In this document: piece by piece, positions 54,333 to 61,679 of the stretch
Layout of the letters: the number at the start of each line of letters is the position of its first letter
Numbering within the stretch: position 1 is the first letter of the stretch
NCBI GenBank assembly: GCA_963664465.2
Contig: CAXXSU010000002.1
Span: 616,781 to 680,780 of the forward strand
Reading direction: 5' to 3'
DNA length: 64,000 nt
Source of the DNA: CAVOAK01 sp963664465
GTDB lineage: Bacteria; Pseudomonadota; Alphaproteobacteria; UBA8366; CAVOAK01
The notes under the pieces: model-generated
What the model saw: the letters and a program-made list of their open reading frames with translations, nothing else
What the model was told of the DNA's origin: nothing
Database searches by the model: none
Translations under genes and position numbers: made by a program

Positions 54333-55828
54333 GCGCCGAGCCCCGACAGCAGGCTCATGTACGACTTGGCGGACGTCATCGCGACCCGGGCGCGCGGCAG
54401 ATACGGATAGACGTCGAGGTTGAGCCTGGGCGGCCGCCGCTCGATGCGGCACAGTACCAGGTGCTTCACCGCATCAAAGCCGATTGCGCCGAGCCGCAGG
54501 GCGTCGCCGACCGCACCCTCGACCTCCTCGAGCCGGAAGGTCTCCAGTAGACGGAGCACCTGGACGTACTCGCGCTTGCCTGCCTTGCCCATACGAGCTT
54601 CGAGGAGCCGCCGCAGAGTGATGAAGGCCTCGGGCAGGTCCCAGCCCGCCAATGGCGCGGCCTGGTCGAGGGCGCCGATCTTCTGCTCGATCAAGGGCAG
54701 GTAATGCAGCGGGTCGAAGATCAGGTCCTCGCTGTCGTAGGACCGGCGGTGCCGGGCGATCACCTCAGCCCCGCAGCTGATCACCACCTCATCGACGTAG
54801 CCCCGGATGAGCACCTCACGGTGGCCGTAGGCCACGGGCACGGAATAGTCGTTGCTGCGGTAACGCACCAGCGACAGCGAACTCGCCCGTCCAGGGCGCT
54901 TATCGCAGGCATCATAGGGAGCAGGCGGCAATGGCAAGAGAACTTGACGATCCCGCTCGAGACGCTCGCCGATGGTCTCCTTGTGGCCCCGCAGCCGCGC
55001 CGCCTGGCGCCGGCGGCACTGTTCGGCGAGAGCATCGTTGAGGGCCGCGAAGCTCTCGGCACGCGGGACGGGGACCAGGAAGTTCCGCCGGATGAAGCCG
55101 ACCAGTCCCTCGACCTTGCCCTTGTCGTTGCCCTTGCCCGGCCGGCCGAACCTGTCCTCGAACAGATAGTGGGACTGAAGCTCCGTGAAGACGCGCGTTC
55201 GCTGCCGCTTCCCATCGCCCAGGATCCGGGCAACCGCCAGCTTGGTGTTGTCGTACAGGATGGAGCGGGGGACGCCGCCGAAGAACGCAACCGCCGCGTT
55301 GTGGCCATCGCAGAACGCCTCGGTCGTCTCCGCCGGGTAGGCCTTCACGAAGCAGGCATCACTGTGGGGAAGATCGAAGGCAAGGAAGTGGACCTTGCGC
55401 GCCACGCCGCCGATCACCGCCATCGCCTCGCCGAAGTCCGCCTGGGCGTGGCCGGGGGAATGGACGAGCGGCACGAACATCTCGCGCGACCGAAGCCGCC
55501 GCTCACGGACATAGTCCTTCACGATGGTGTAGCCGCCGGTGAACCCGTACTCGTCCCGGAGACGGTCGAAGATCCGCTTCGCCGTGTGCCGTTGCTTGCG
55601 GTGGCTGGTCCGATCGTCTTCCAGAATCCGATCGATGATCCCCGTGAACGGACCCAGCTTCGGCCGCCGTGGCGGCTTGCCGCGGCGATACCCCGGCGGC
55701 ACCGAGAACGACAGCATCTTGCGTACCGTCTTGCGGTCCAGCCCGAACACCCGCGAGGCCTCGCGGGTGCTCATTCCCTCGACACGACACGCCCGCCGGA
55801 CCCGCGCGTACATCTCCACCCGATACAT
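54329..55828 (-). CDS. istA: IS21-family transposase IstA
   Basis: 499 residues. HTH region (GMSTREASRVFGLDRKTVRK), an integrase core with GHAQADFGEAM (Asp), RSILYDNTKLAVA (Asp) and KGNDKGKVEGLVGFIRRNF (Glu), and a C-terminal Mu-transposase-like domain. Intact. A partial second copy of its 3' end occurs at 60.66 kb. Confidence 0.92.
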   Translation of the reverse strand: MYRVEMYARVRRACRVEGMSTREASRVFGLDRKTVRKMLSFSVPPGYRRGKPPRRPKLGPFTGIIDRILEDDRTSHRKQRHTAKRIFDRLRDEYGFTGGYTIVKDYVRERRLRSREMFVPLVHSPGHAQADFGEAMAVIGGVARKVHFLAFDLPHSDACFVKAYPAETTEAFCDGHNAAVAFFGGVPRSILYDNTKLAVARILGDGKRQRTRVFTELQSHYLFEDRFGRPGKGNDKGKVEGLVGFIRRNFLVPVPRAESFAALNDALAEQCRRRQAARLRGHKETIGERLERDRQVLLPLPPAPYDACDKRPGRASSLSLVRYRSNDYSVPVAYGHREVLIRGYVDEVVISCGAEVIARHRRSYDSEDLIFDPLHYLPLIEQKIGALDQAAPLAGWDLPEAFITLRRLLEARMGKAGKREYVQVLRLLETFRLEEVEGAVGDALRLGAIGFDAVKHLVLCRIERRPPRLNLDVYPYLPRARVAMTSAKSYMSLLSGLGA

Positions 55829-55895
55829 CCCCCCGCCTTCCAGTCAGAGCAACCCTGACAGAAGGCTATACGCGGTCCCATTTTGGTCCGCCACA

Positions 55896-57113
55896 GCCGG
55901 ATCAACCGGCCGCTTCAGTGGGGGATTATTGCGCCGCCGTTCTCACCTACATTCCGGGATAGCCAAGCACGGAAGCCTGACGCACCCGTCATCGCTCCGT
56001 AAGCGGTTGGATTCAATCTTCTGTCCCTTGCCGGCCTCCTTTGGCACCTTAACCAAAACCGCTCAGTAATGGTGAGACGACCCAAATGAGGGAAGGCTGC
56101 CAAGGCCTTCAAAGTAGCGAGTCAGCTTGGTTGCGGGGGCTCGCAACCACCGAGACCGACATTTGATCGAAGTTCCGGTCTAACCCTCTGCAACCCTTTG
56201 ATATACTTAAAGGCTCTTCGGCAACGGCATCATGTTGGTTGTCCGGACACTCCAACCGTACCGTCAGTGTCCGCATCGATCTAGCCTCGAGCCTCTCGAA
56301 CAGCTCGTGAGTCGCGCATCTCTTGGCAGGAGTGGCGGGGGCGTCACCGAACAACGACGCCAAAGGACGGTCTAAGAATGCTCCTCAATCAGGGAGACAC
56401 ATCCTCCTTCTGTACTGCCCTTCGCATTGCGATGCAGACATTGGCGACGAACTGGATATGGGAGGAATGCGGAACCTCGCCCCGTGCTCGGTGGCACAGT
56501 TTCAGGCCGACTGGTGGTGCAACGGCTAGGCGCGTGAGGCAGGGGCGCCTCGCGTGGACATCGACTCTACGTGGCTCCGTGTTGATCGGGATGGTGTCAA
56601 CGGCGGCAGAATAATGCTCCACGCGTGGCGGCCGGGCGGTCCGGTCGCGGCGGCCCAAAATTGCGCCACTCATGGCTCCTTGTCGGTTGTGGCGAGGGGC
56701 ATGGGATTTACGGCGTGGAGCTTTATGCGGCGGTTCGACTGGCGGTTGTCGAGGAGGGTCTGATACCAGCGGTTTCGAGTTGAGACTCATGGCCGCGATC
56801 ACGGGCCCGCATTGTCGCCCCGGCCCTCCAATTGTCGCCCCGGACTCGATCCGGGGCCCAGACTGCCGGCGCAGCCCGCACGGGCCGCGACAGGCTGGAC
56901 CCCGGACCGGCGCTCCGCGCCGTCCGGGGTGACAAGTGGGGGTTGCTCCGTCCGGGCAGCAGCGAATGCCCCGGCTCCGCCTTACCGTCGCCGAACCCGA
57001 ACTCTCGCATCGGTTCCCGTCAACGACCGCTGGTATGAGCCACCTGCAGGGGAACGCCATTCCTTTTCGGTGGGGATTGCTGGCTGTGGGAACGGCTGGC
57101 GGGAAAGGCCGAA
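55896..57113. other. 1.2 kb without a supported gene
   Basis: No frame here has convincing coding character; the long frames are low-complexity Arg/Pro/Gly translations of GC-rich DNA. The only structured element is the REP-like doublet at 56838-56929. The right flank of IS21 does not continue the oxygenase gene interrupted on the left. Confidence 0.6.
56838..56929. repeat. REP-like palindromic doublet
   Basis: CCCCGGACTCGATCCGGGG (56838-56856) and a second hairpin with arms CCCCGGA/TCCGGGG (56900-56929), 43 bases apart. ATTGTCGCCCCGG occurs twice just before. This resembles the extragenic CCGGAnnnnnTCCGG repeats widespread in alphaproteobacterial genomes. Confidence 0.6.
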
Positions 57114-57989
57114 TCACCGACGGAAGCTCACTGCCCACGACTCTTCCAAGTCGCCTTCATCGTCCTCGAGCTCGTCCGGGGGTTCCATTCCCGTAAGCAC
57201 AGTAAGGGCCTTGCCGTAGCTGCCCAGCCCTACGACCTCCCCCACAATTTCCTGGCGATGCTGCCCGTTGAACCAATCCTGAAGGCAACTTTGCCCTTTC
57301 GCGCGGCGACCTCGGGCAATGTTCTCTGCATCGGCGTTGAAGTCTGCAGTCACACTGCCCGAGGGCAATGGAGTTCCCTTGCGGATCCAGTCGAGACGTG
57401 GGAAGTCCATCAGAGAGCTCGACATGACGGCATAGTCGATCGTGTCGGCGCCGCTGCGGATGACGGCCACCGGATCACGGCTGGTTTGTACATACCGGAT
57501 CGCCGTGCCCTCAAGGGACGTTTCGCACCTCGCTTGAAGCGTCTCGATCGCTTGGATTCCCTCGCCTCCGCGACCTACAGCGGCAACGAAGAGCTTCGCA
57601 GGCATGAGCAGTGCCGATGCGAATTGGTCCGCCTCCTGCTCGTAACGATCGCTGCTGCGAAACCCGGCTCTGGAGAAGTGCTGGCCCCGGCCGTTCAGGA
57701 CAGCATCGATGTGCCCGGGCAATCGATAGTGCCCGATCTCATGGGCCACGGAGAATCTCCTGAAGCCCTTGTTGTTGACGTGGGTCGGGTATCCGATGCC
57801 GAATCCTCCATTAACGTGGAGCAGCATGCCTGAGGCTCCGCCAGCGGATGCGGGGAGCGGCTTCAGTTCGATGTCAAGCTGACGCGCGATCACGAACGGA
57901 TCGATTGGCAGCGTTTCGATCCGGAGCTCCCGGAGGAGCTGTTCCGCCTCGTGACGCACCTTGAAGAATCGATCATAGGGCCTCGCCAT
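57114..57989 (-). CDS. ImmA/IrrE-family metallo-endopeptidase (COG2856)
   Basis: 291 residues. The zinc site is VAHEIGHYRLPGH (His83, Glu84, His87) with the third-ligand region EQEADQFASALLMP (about 117-130), the ImmA/IrrE hallmark. Proteases of this family cleave Xre-type repressors in ICEBs1 and Deinococcus. The start codon abuts the TAA of the Xre gene, so repressor and protease are one transcript. The long C-terminal part (about 150-291) could sense a signal. In this locus it is the obvious candidate to inactivate the adjacent repressor and switch on the ubiquitin-like operon; that role is inferred. Confidence 0.9.
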   Translation of the reverse strand: MARPYDRFFKVRHEAEQLLRELRIETLPIDPFVIARQLDIELKPLPASAGGASGMLLHVNGGFGIGYPTHVNNKGFRRFSVAHEIGHYRLPGHIDAVLNGRGQHFSRAGFRSSDRYEQEADQFASALLMPAKLFVAAVGRGGEGIQAIETLQARCETSLEGTAIRYVQTSRDPVAVIRSGADTIDYAVMSSSLMDFPRLDWIRKGTPLPSGSVTADFNADAENIARGRRAKGQSCLQDWFNGQHRQEIVGEVVGLGSYGKALTVLTGMEPPDELEDDEGDLEESWAVSFRR

Positions 57990-58352
57990 TTACTCGCCCT
58001 CACTTGCCTTCTGCTTGGCCTTGCGGGCCAACATCTGCACGAAGTCGTCCGCCATCTCCTGATACTCGGCAGAGAGGCCAGCGTAGTGCCGGTGAAGCCT
58101 GTCGACTGTGGTGGCCGAGGCATCCATCAGATCGGAGCGGCCGAGCAGGTAGTCGGTTGTCACCCGGAGCGCGTCGGCCAACCGCTTGAGGTTGTCGAAA
58201 GATGGCTTCCGGGTGCCCGTTTCAAAATGGGAAACGGCCGATGCCTGCAGATCGGCCCGCCGGGCAAGATCGCTCTGGCTCAGATTGCGTGCCATTCGCG
58301 CGCTTCGCAGCCTCCGCGGAAAAAGATCTGTTGGCGTGCTTGACTCTCTCAT
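57990..58352 (-). CDS. Xre-family HTH repressor
   Basis: 120 residues. Helix-turn-helix at about 15-70: RLRSARMARNLSQSDLARRA, DLQASAVSHFETGTRKPS and LADALRVTTDYLLGR. The tail (about 80-120) is helical and charged. The start at 58352 has no Shine-Dalgarno sequence, and an AATATA box lies only 10-15 bases upstream, so the message could be leaderless. Operator O1 touches its start codon, which fits autorepression. ImmA/IrrE follows without a gap. Confidence 0.9.
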   Translation of the reverse strand: MRESSTPTDLFPRRLRSARMARNLSQSDLARRADLQASAVSHFETGTRKPSFDNLKRLADALRVTTDYLLGRSDLMDASATTVDRLHRHYAGLSAEYQEMADDFVQMLARKAKQKASEGE

Positions 58353-58437
58353 GACGAGTTCGTATATTCCTTCATGACGTATCCGTCATGGCCGTGCAGC
58401 GGCCATTTTGTTGGCCGAGGTCGTGACGAATTCGTCA
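58352..58437. promoter_or_regulatory. Three TGACG-N4-CGTCA operators between divergent genes
   Basis: O1 TGACGAGTTCGTAT (58352-58365, imperfect), O2 TGACGTATCCGTCA (58375-58388, flanked by A and T to make a 16-base palindrome) and O3 TGACGAATTCGTCA (58424-58437, perfect). They lie between the repressor start and the promoter of the rightward operon. The adjacent Xre protein is the natural ligand. The 74 bases between O2 and the -10 box also hold a GGCC-rich hairpin. Confidence 0.75.
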
Positions 58438-58442
58438 GATTG

Positions 58443-58471
58443 TACAATACACATCGCACGGCGACAAGGAG
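58443..58471 (+). promoter_or_regulatory. Probable -10 box and ribosome binding site of the ubiquitin-like operon
   Basis: TACAAT (58443-58448) within the palindrome TTGTACAA; no good -35 box is seen at 16-18 bases, so an activator or a weak promoter is possible. AAGGAG at 58466-58471 precedes an ATG at 58479 by 7 bases. O3 ends 5 bases before the -10 box, so a bound repressor would block it. Confidence 0.5.
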
Positions 58472-58478
58472 ATTGAGC

Positions 58479-58606
58479 ATGCGCGGGGGCCGAACACCAA
58501 TCATGCCGTGCCGAATCCAAAGGGCGCCTGGGACGTGAAAGGTGGTGGCGCCGCACCCGACCTCATCCAGGTCACTTCATCAACTCCCACGCAACTCACG
58601 CCATAA
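58479..58606 (+). pseudogene. DUF2188-like remnant with frameshift
   Basis: A good ribosome site leads into ATG at 58479, but the frame closes after 19 codons. If the G5 run at 58485-58489 had one more G, the frame would continue as PNTNHAVPNPKGAWDVKGGG, which resembles the core of small DUF2188 proteins (HVVPNPxGGWxVKGxGA). The similarity ends after about 20 residues and the frame stops at 58606. I read this as a decayed first gene of the operon. The match is from memory of the family and is short. Confidence 0.45.
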
Positions 58607-58618
58607 AGGAGAAGACCT

Positions 58619-58867
58619 ATGGCCGCTGCAAAGCAGATCCACATTTACGTACGCGGACGCAAACACGCCTTCGACCGGGAAAAGATCGGCTACAAGGAAG
58701 TGGTCGATCTGGGCTATCCCGACGGCAAGCACGGTCCGCTCTACGAATACGACGTGTCCTGGAAGGACGGACCGAAGGGCCACGAAGAAGGGATTCTCAA
58801 GGAGGGCGATTCCGTCCCCGTCGTCGACGAGATGAAATTCGATGTCAAGTTCACCGATCGATCGTAG
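58619..58867 (+). CDS. Multi-ubiquitin-type beta-grasp protein (single Ubl domain)
   Basis: 82 residues, with AAGGAG 7 bases before the ATG. KQIHIYVRGRKHAFDREKIG, YEYDVSWKDGPKG and EGDSVPVVDEMKFDVKFTDRS (quoted in part) follow the strand pattern of the Multi-ubiquitin family (PF14452), ending in the family-typical TDRS without a Gly-Gly tail. One beta-grasp unit is present; many relatives have several. The gene overlaps the E1-like gene by 26 bases, so the two proteins are made together. It should be the modifier or substrate of the adjacent E1, by analogy to described ubiquitin-like operons. Confidence 0.82.
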   Translation: MAAAKQIHIYVRGRKHAFDREKIGYKEVVDLGYPDGKHGPLYEYDVSWKDGPKGHEEGILKEGDSVPVVDEMKFDVKFTDRS

Positions 58868-60509
58868 CCCCGACCTCAAGGCCCTGACCGAGGCGGGTTA
58901 CCCCCTGGAGCTGCGGGGCGCCTACCTCGTCGTCAAGAACGTGCCCTACCTGAACGACGCCGCGGGCCGACTCGCGCGCGCGGACATGGTCATGAGCATC
59001 GAGTTCCCCGACGGGACCGCCACGCCTCCCGGCGACCATACCGTCTGGTGGACCGGCAAGCCGCCGTTCCGCGCGGACGGCTCCAGCATGGAAGACTACC
59101 TCTCCTGCGGCGCCTGGGCGGAGGGTCATGACCTCGGAGAGGGGCTGACGGCCTACATGCGGTGGTCCCGCAAGCTCGTCGCCAATGGCAAGAAGCGCGC
59201 CTACGTCGACTACGAGGAAAAGATCACTACCTACATCGCCGAAGTCGCGGGTCAGGCCGATATTCGCCACCCGGGCGTGCTTGAAGCCGCCAAGACCGGG
59301 GAAGCTCCCACGATCACGCTCAAATCCCGGTTCAAGTACGTCGACACGAACACCTACCGGTATGGCCTGAAGGGCATCGAGCAGCGCATCGAAGACGAAA
59401 TCGTCGCCATTGTCGGGGTGGGCGGAACGGGCTCCTACCCGATGGACATCCTGGCAAAGACCAACGTCAAGGAGCTGCACCTGTTCGACGAGGACGTGCT
59501 GAAACAACACAACGCGTTTCGGATGTGCGGCGCTGCCCGCATCGAGGAGCTTGGCGGATCATGCGCCAAGGTCGACTGGTACCGCCGCACCTACTCCGCG
59601 ATTCGCGAAGAGGGGATTCACGTGCACACCGAGGAGCTCACCGGTGACTGCAAGGATATCCTTGCGAAGTTCACGACGGTCTTCATTGCAGTCGACGATC
59701 TGACTGTGCGCCGAAACCTGCAGGCCGCCTGCAACGAACTCGGCATCTACCACGTCAGCGTGGGCATCGGCGTGGAAGTCGAAGGCGAGTCCAACGATCA
59801 GCTCGGCGGCAATGCGAAGGTGGAAACCGCGTTCCGTCCCAGGCATCCCCGCCCGAGCGAGCTTCCACCCGAGGAAGGACCGGACCAAGCATACGGTATC
59901 GTGCAGACCGCGGAGCTCAACATGCTCGGCGCCGCCCTTGCTGTCCTCGAGTGGAAGGCCACAGTCGGCATATACAGGAACGACCGGCCGCACGACATGG
60001 ATACCATACTCGTCTCGGCCTCTACCGGCCGACTTCTCCATGACGGGGAAAGGGGACTCCCCCGCTTGAAGACCCGCACGTGGACCGCGGTCTGTGTCGA
60101 TGACATGCCGCCATCGCTTGAGCCCGGCAATCTCTACATATCGGTAAAGCACCGACTGACAGAGCATCTGTGCGCCTGCGGCTGCGGCACGGAAATCAGC
60201 CTGCCGTTGGGCCGCAGCGAGTGGCGTATCGAATACGATGGCGAGTCCGTCACCGTATGGCCATCGATCGGCAACTGGCGATTGCCATGCAGGAGCCACT
60301 ACATCATCGAGAAAGGACATACACGCTGGTGTCTCGCCTGGACCGAGAAGGGAGATTCGAACGGGACAGGCACGCGACCGCAAAGCCAAGAACGCCGATA
60401 TCGCGAGAAGACGACGAAAGGTCCGCTGGTGGAGCCGCATTTGGGACTGGTTCGGCCGTTGACACTTCGGTCAGGGCGTAGCCGATGCCCGCGCGGACCC
60501 GGACCATAG
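58842..60509 (+). CDS. DUF6791-ThiF (E1-like) protein joined in frame to a DUF6527 domain
   Basis: 555 codons. Residues 1 to about 180 are the DUF6791-type N-terminal domain (RSPDLKALTEAGYPLELRG, a possible E2-like module). Residues about 185-330 are a ThiF/E1 adenylation domain: VAIVGVGGTGS (191-198), LHLFDEDVLKQHNAFRM with the expected Asp, Asn and Arg, and FIAVDDLTVRRNLQ. The Cys that would carry a thioester is not obvious; Cys229, Cys241, Cys270 and Cys297 are candidates. From about 409 the DUF6527 domain follows (Cys444, 446 and 448; Cys483 and His486). The last 50 residues are a frameshifted tail. Confidence 0.8.
   Translation: MSSSPIDRSPDLKALTEAGYPLELRGAYLVVKNVPYLNDAAGRLARADMVMSIEFPDGTATPPGDHTVWWTGKPPFRADGSSMEDYLSCGAWAEGHDLGEGLTAYMRWSRKLVANGKKRAYVDYEEKITTYIAEVAGQADIRHPGVLEAAKTGEAPTITLKSRFKYVDTNTYRYGLKGIEQRIEDEIVAIVGVGGTGSYPMDILAKTNVKELHLFDEDVLKQHNAFRMCGAARIEELGGSCAKVDWYRRTYSAIREEGIHVHTEELTGDCKDILAKFTTVFIAVDDLTVRRNLQAACNELGIYHVSVGIGVEVEGESNDQLGGNAKVETAFRPRHPRPSELPPEEGPDQAYGIVQTAELNMLGAALAVLEWKATVGIYRNDRPHDMDTILVSASTGRLLHDGERGLPRLKTRTWTAVCVDDMPPSLEPGNLYISVKHRLTEHLCACGCGTEISLPLGRSEWRIEYDGESVTVWPSIGNWRLPCRSHYIIEKGHTRWCLAWTEKGDSNGTGTRPQSQERRYREKTTKGPLVEPHLGLVRPLTLRSGRSRCPRGPGP
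60066..60462 (+). pseudogene. DUF6527 domain gene, fused to the E1 frame and frameshifted at its end
   Basis: TTG at 60066 (TTGAAG) is a plausible original start: removing one C from the run CCCCC at 60059-60063 would end the E1 at TGA 60067-60069 with a TTGA overlap. The domain has SLEPGNLYISVKHRLTEHLC, ACGCG and IGNWRLPCRSHYIIEKGHTR. After AWTEK at 60350 the natural continuation EIRTGQARDRKAKN to WWSRIWDWFGR, stop 60462, is in another frame, requiring one G fewer in GGG at 60350-60352. The function of DUF6527 is unknown; it accompanies E1/multi-ubiquitin genes. Confidence 0.6.
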
Positions 60510-60658
60510 CCGTCTTCTCGATCCCGAGCTTCATCGCGATCGCGTCGGCGGTCCTGAACCCGATGCCCCGGATGTCCCTGGCGAGCCGGTACGGATTCTC
60601 CGTCATCACCTCCACGGCGTCGGCGCCGTAGGTCCGGAATATCCGCACCGCCCGCGCC
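60466..60658 (-). pseudogene. Internal fragment of a RecD-like helicase
   Basis: About 64 codons reading TARAVRIFRTYGADAVEVMT, ENPYRLARDIRGIGFRTADA and IAMKLGIEKTAMVRVRAGI, the helix-hairpin-helix region of RecD2-type helicases. Both ends are lost: the DUF6527 tail on one side, IS21 DNA on the other. No start codon or catalytic motif remains. Confidence 0.7.
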
Positions 60659-61086
60659 GTGCGGTCGGCGACGCCCTGCGGCTCGGCGCAATCGGCTTTG
60701 ATGCGGTGAAGCACCTGGTACTGTGCCGCATCGAGCGGCGGCCGCCCCAGGCTCAACTTCGACGTCTATCCGTATCTGCCGCGCGCCCGGGTCGCGATGA
60801 CGTCCGCCAAGTCGTACATGAGCCTGCTGTCGGGGCTCGGCGCATGACCGACACACCGCAAGTGCTGCTCGCCCACCACCTCAAGACGCTGAAGCTGCCG
60901 ACCTTCCTGCGCGAGTACGACAAGATCGCCCGGCAGTGCGCCTCGGAAGGCGTCGATCACGTCCGCTACCTGTTGAGACTCGCCGAGCTCGAGCTGATCG
61001 ACCGCGAGCGCCGCATGGTCGAGCGGCGCATCAAGGCGGCGCGCTTCCCCGTGGTCAAGAGCCTCGACAGCTTCGACTTCAAGGTC
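60657..61086. mobile_element. Partial second IS21 copy (3' istA plus 5' istB)
   Basis: From GTGCGGTCGGCGACG to GACTTCAAGGTCA it repeats the istA end and istB start of the complete IS21 in the opposite orientation. Small differences include CCCC at 60745-60748 against CCC in the full copy. It is cut on the left by the RecD-like fragment and on the right by IS3 DNA. Confidence 0.85.
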
Positions 61087-61437
61087 AACGGCAGCGAGTT
61101 CACCGCCAAGGCCGTCCGTGACTGGCTGGCGAGAGTCGGTGTGACGACGCTCTACATCGCGCCGGGGAGTCCCTGGGAGAACGGCCACAACGAATCATTC
61201 AACGGCAAGCTCGGAGACGAGCTGCTCGACGGTGAGATATTCTACTCGCTCACGGAAGCTCAGGTGCTGATCGAGCGATGGCGATATCACTACAACACGG
61301 TCAGGCCGCACAGTGCGCTGGGCTATACACCCCCGGCACCACAGACCATCGTGCCCAAACGGACTGATCCGGCCTTCGCTATTGATGGGCTACAGCCGGA
61401 TCAGCCCTTCCCAGAAACCGTGCCAGGACTAACATAG
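60844..61437 (+). CDS. In-frame chimera: IstB N-terminus joined to an IS3 transposase C-terminus
   Basis: 197 codons. Residues 1-81 are IstB (MTDTPQVLLAHHLKTLKLP to FDSFDFKV), then at about 61087 it passes without frame loss into an IS3-family integrase core end: NGSEFTAKAVRDWLARVGVT, SPWENGHNESFNGKLGDELL and YNTVRPHSALGYTPP. The IS3 part keeps the catalytic Glu but lacks both Asp residues, and IstB lacks its ATPase, so neither activity is possible. Recombination between two ISs is the likely origin. The IS3 end AATGGGGGCAGG follows at 61452. Confidence 0.8.
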   Translation: MTDTPQVLLAHHLKTLKLPTFLREYDKIARQCASEGVDHVRYLLRLAELELIDRERRMVERRIKAARFPVVKSLDSFDFKVNGSEFTAKAVRDWLARVGVTTLYIAPGSPWENGHNESFNGKLGDELLDGEIFYSLTEAQVLIERWRYHYNTVRPHSALGYTPPAPQTIVPKRTDPAFAIDGLQPDQPFPETVPGLT

Positions 61438-61452
61438 GAACTGGTACATAGA

Positions 61453-61662
61453 ATGGGGGCAGGCCATAACCAATCGAAATATCCTACTCGCCTCGTCTCA
61501 ACAATACGGGAGTTGTCATTGAAAGATATTGGTACACTAGATCATATTGCTCCCTACGTGCTTGGTAACTCAATCATCCATGCGGCTGATTTCGAGATGG
61601 GTTACGATATACCCTCTGTAAGTGACGTTGATTTTGAACGCATGAAACAATCGGAATTATAA
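61453..61662 (+). pseudogene. AT-rich C-terminal gene fragment
   Basis: The frame starts with an ATG inside the IS3 end sequence, so the original N-terminus is lost. The remainder (LVSTIRELSLKDIGTLDHIA, FEMGYDIPSVSDVDFERM) is a plausible soluble domain of clearly lower GC than its surroundings. I do not recognise it. Possibly part of an acquired cargo operon with the next gene. Confidence 0.35.
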
Positions 61663-61679
61663 CAGAGGGTCAATTGGGC

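Larger units (their letters stand above)
53376..55895. mobile_element. IS21-family insertion sequence
   Basis: The two ends share GGCGGAnCAAAAnGGGACC in inverted orientation (left end starting TGTCAATGGCGG at 53376, right end closing at 55895 with the complement of TGTGGCGGACC). It carries istA and istB on the minus strand. No matching target duplication is visible, which suggests that a deletion or rearrangement removed one flank. Confidence 0.8.

Noticed and set aside
54704..55858. 384-codon plus-strand frame
   Set aside because: It is the antisense of istA; the same pattern explains the long plus-strand frames across other GC-rich genes such as the IS1182 transposase (36902-38197).
56389..57138. 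249-codon minus-strand open frame in the empty 1.2 kb
   Set aside because: Composition is Arg/Pro/Gly rich with no domain pattern, runs through the REP doublet and overlaps the end of the ImmA gene.
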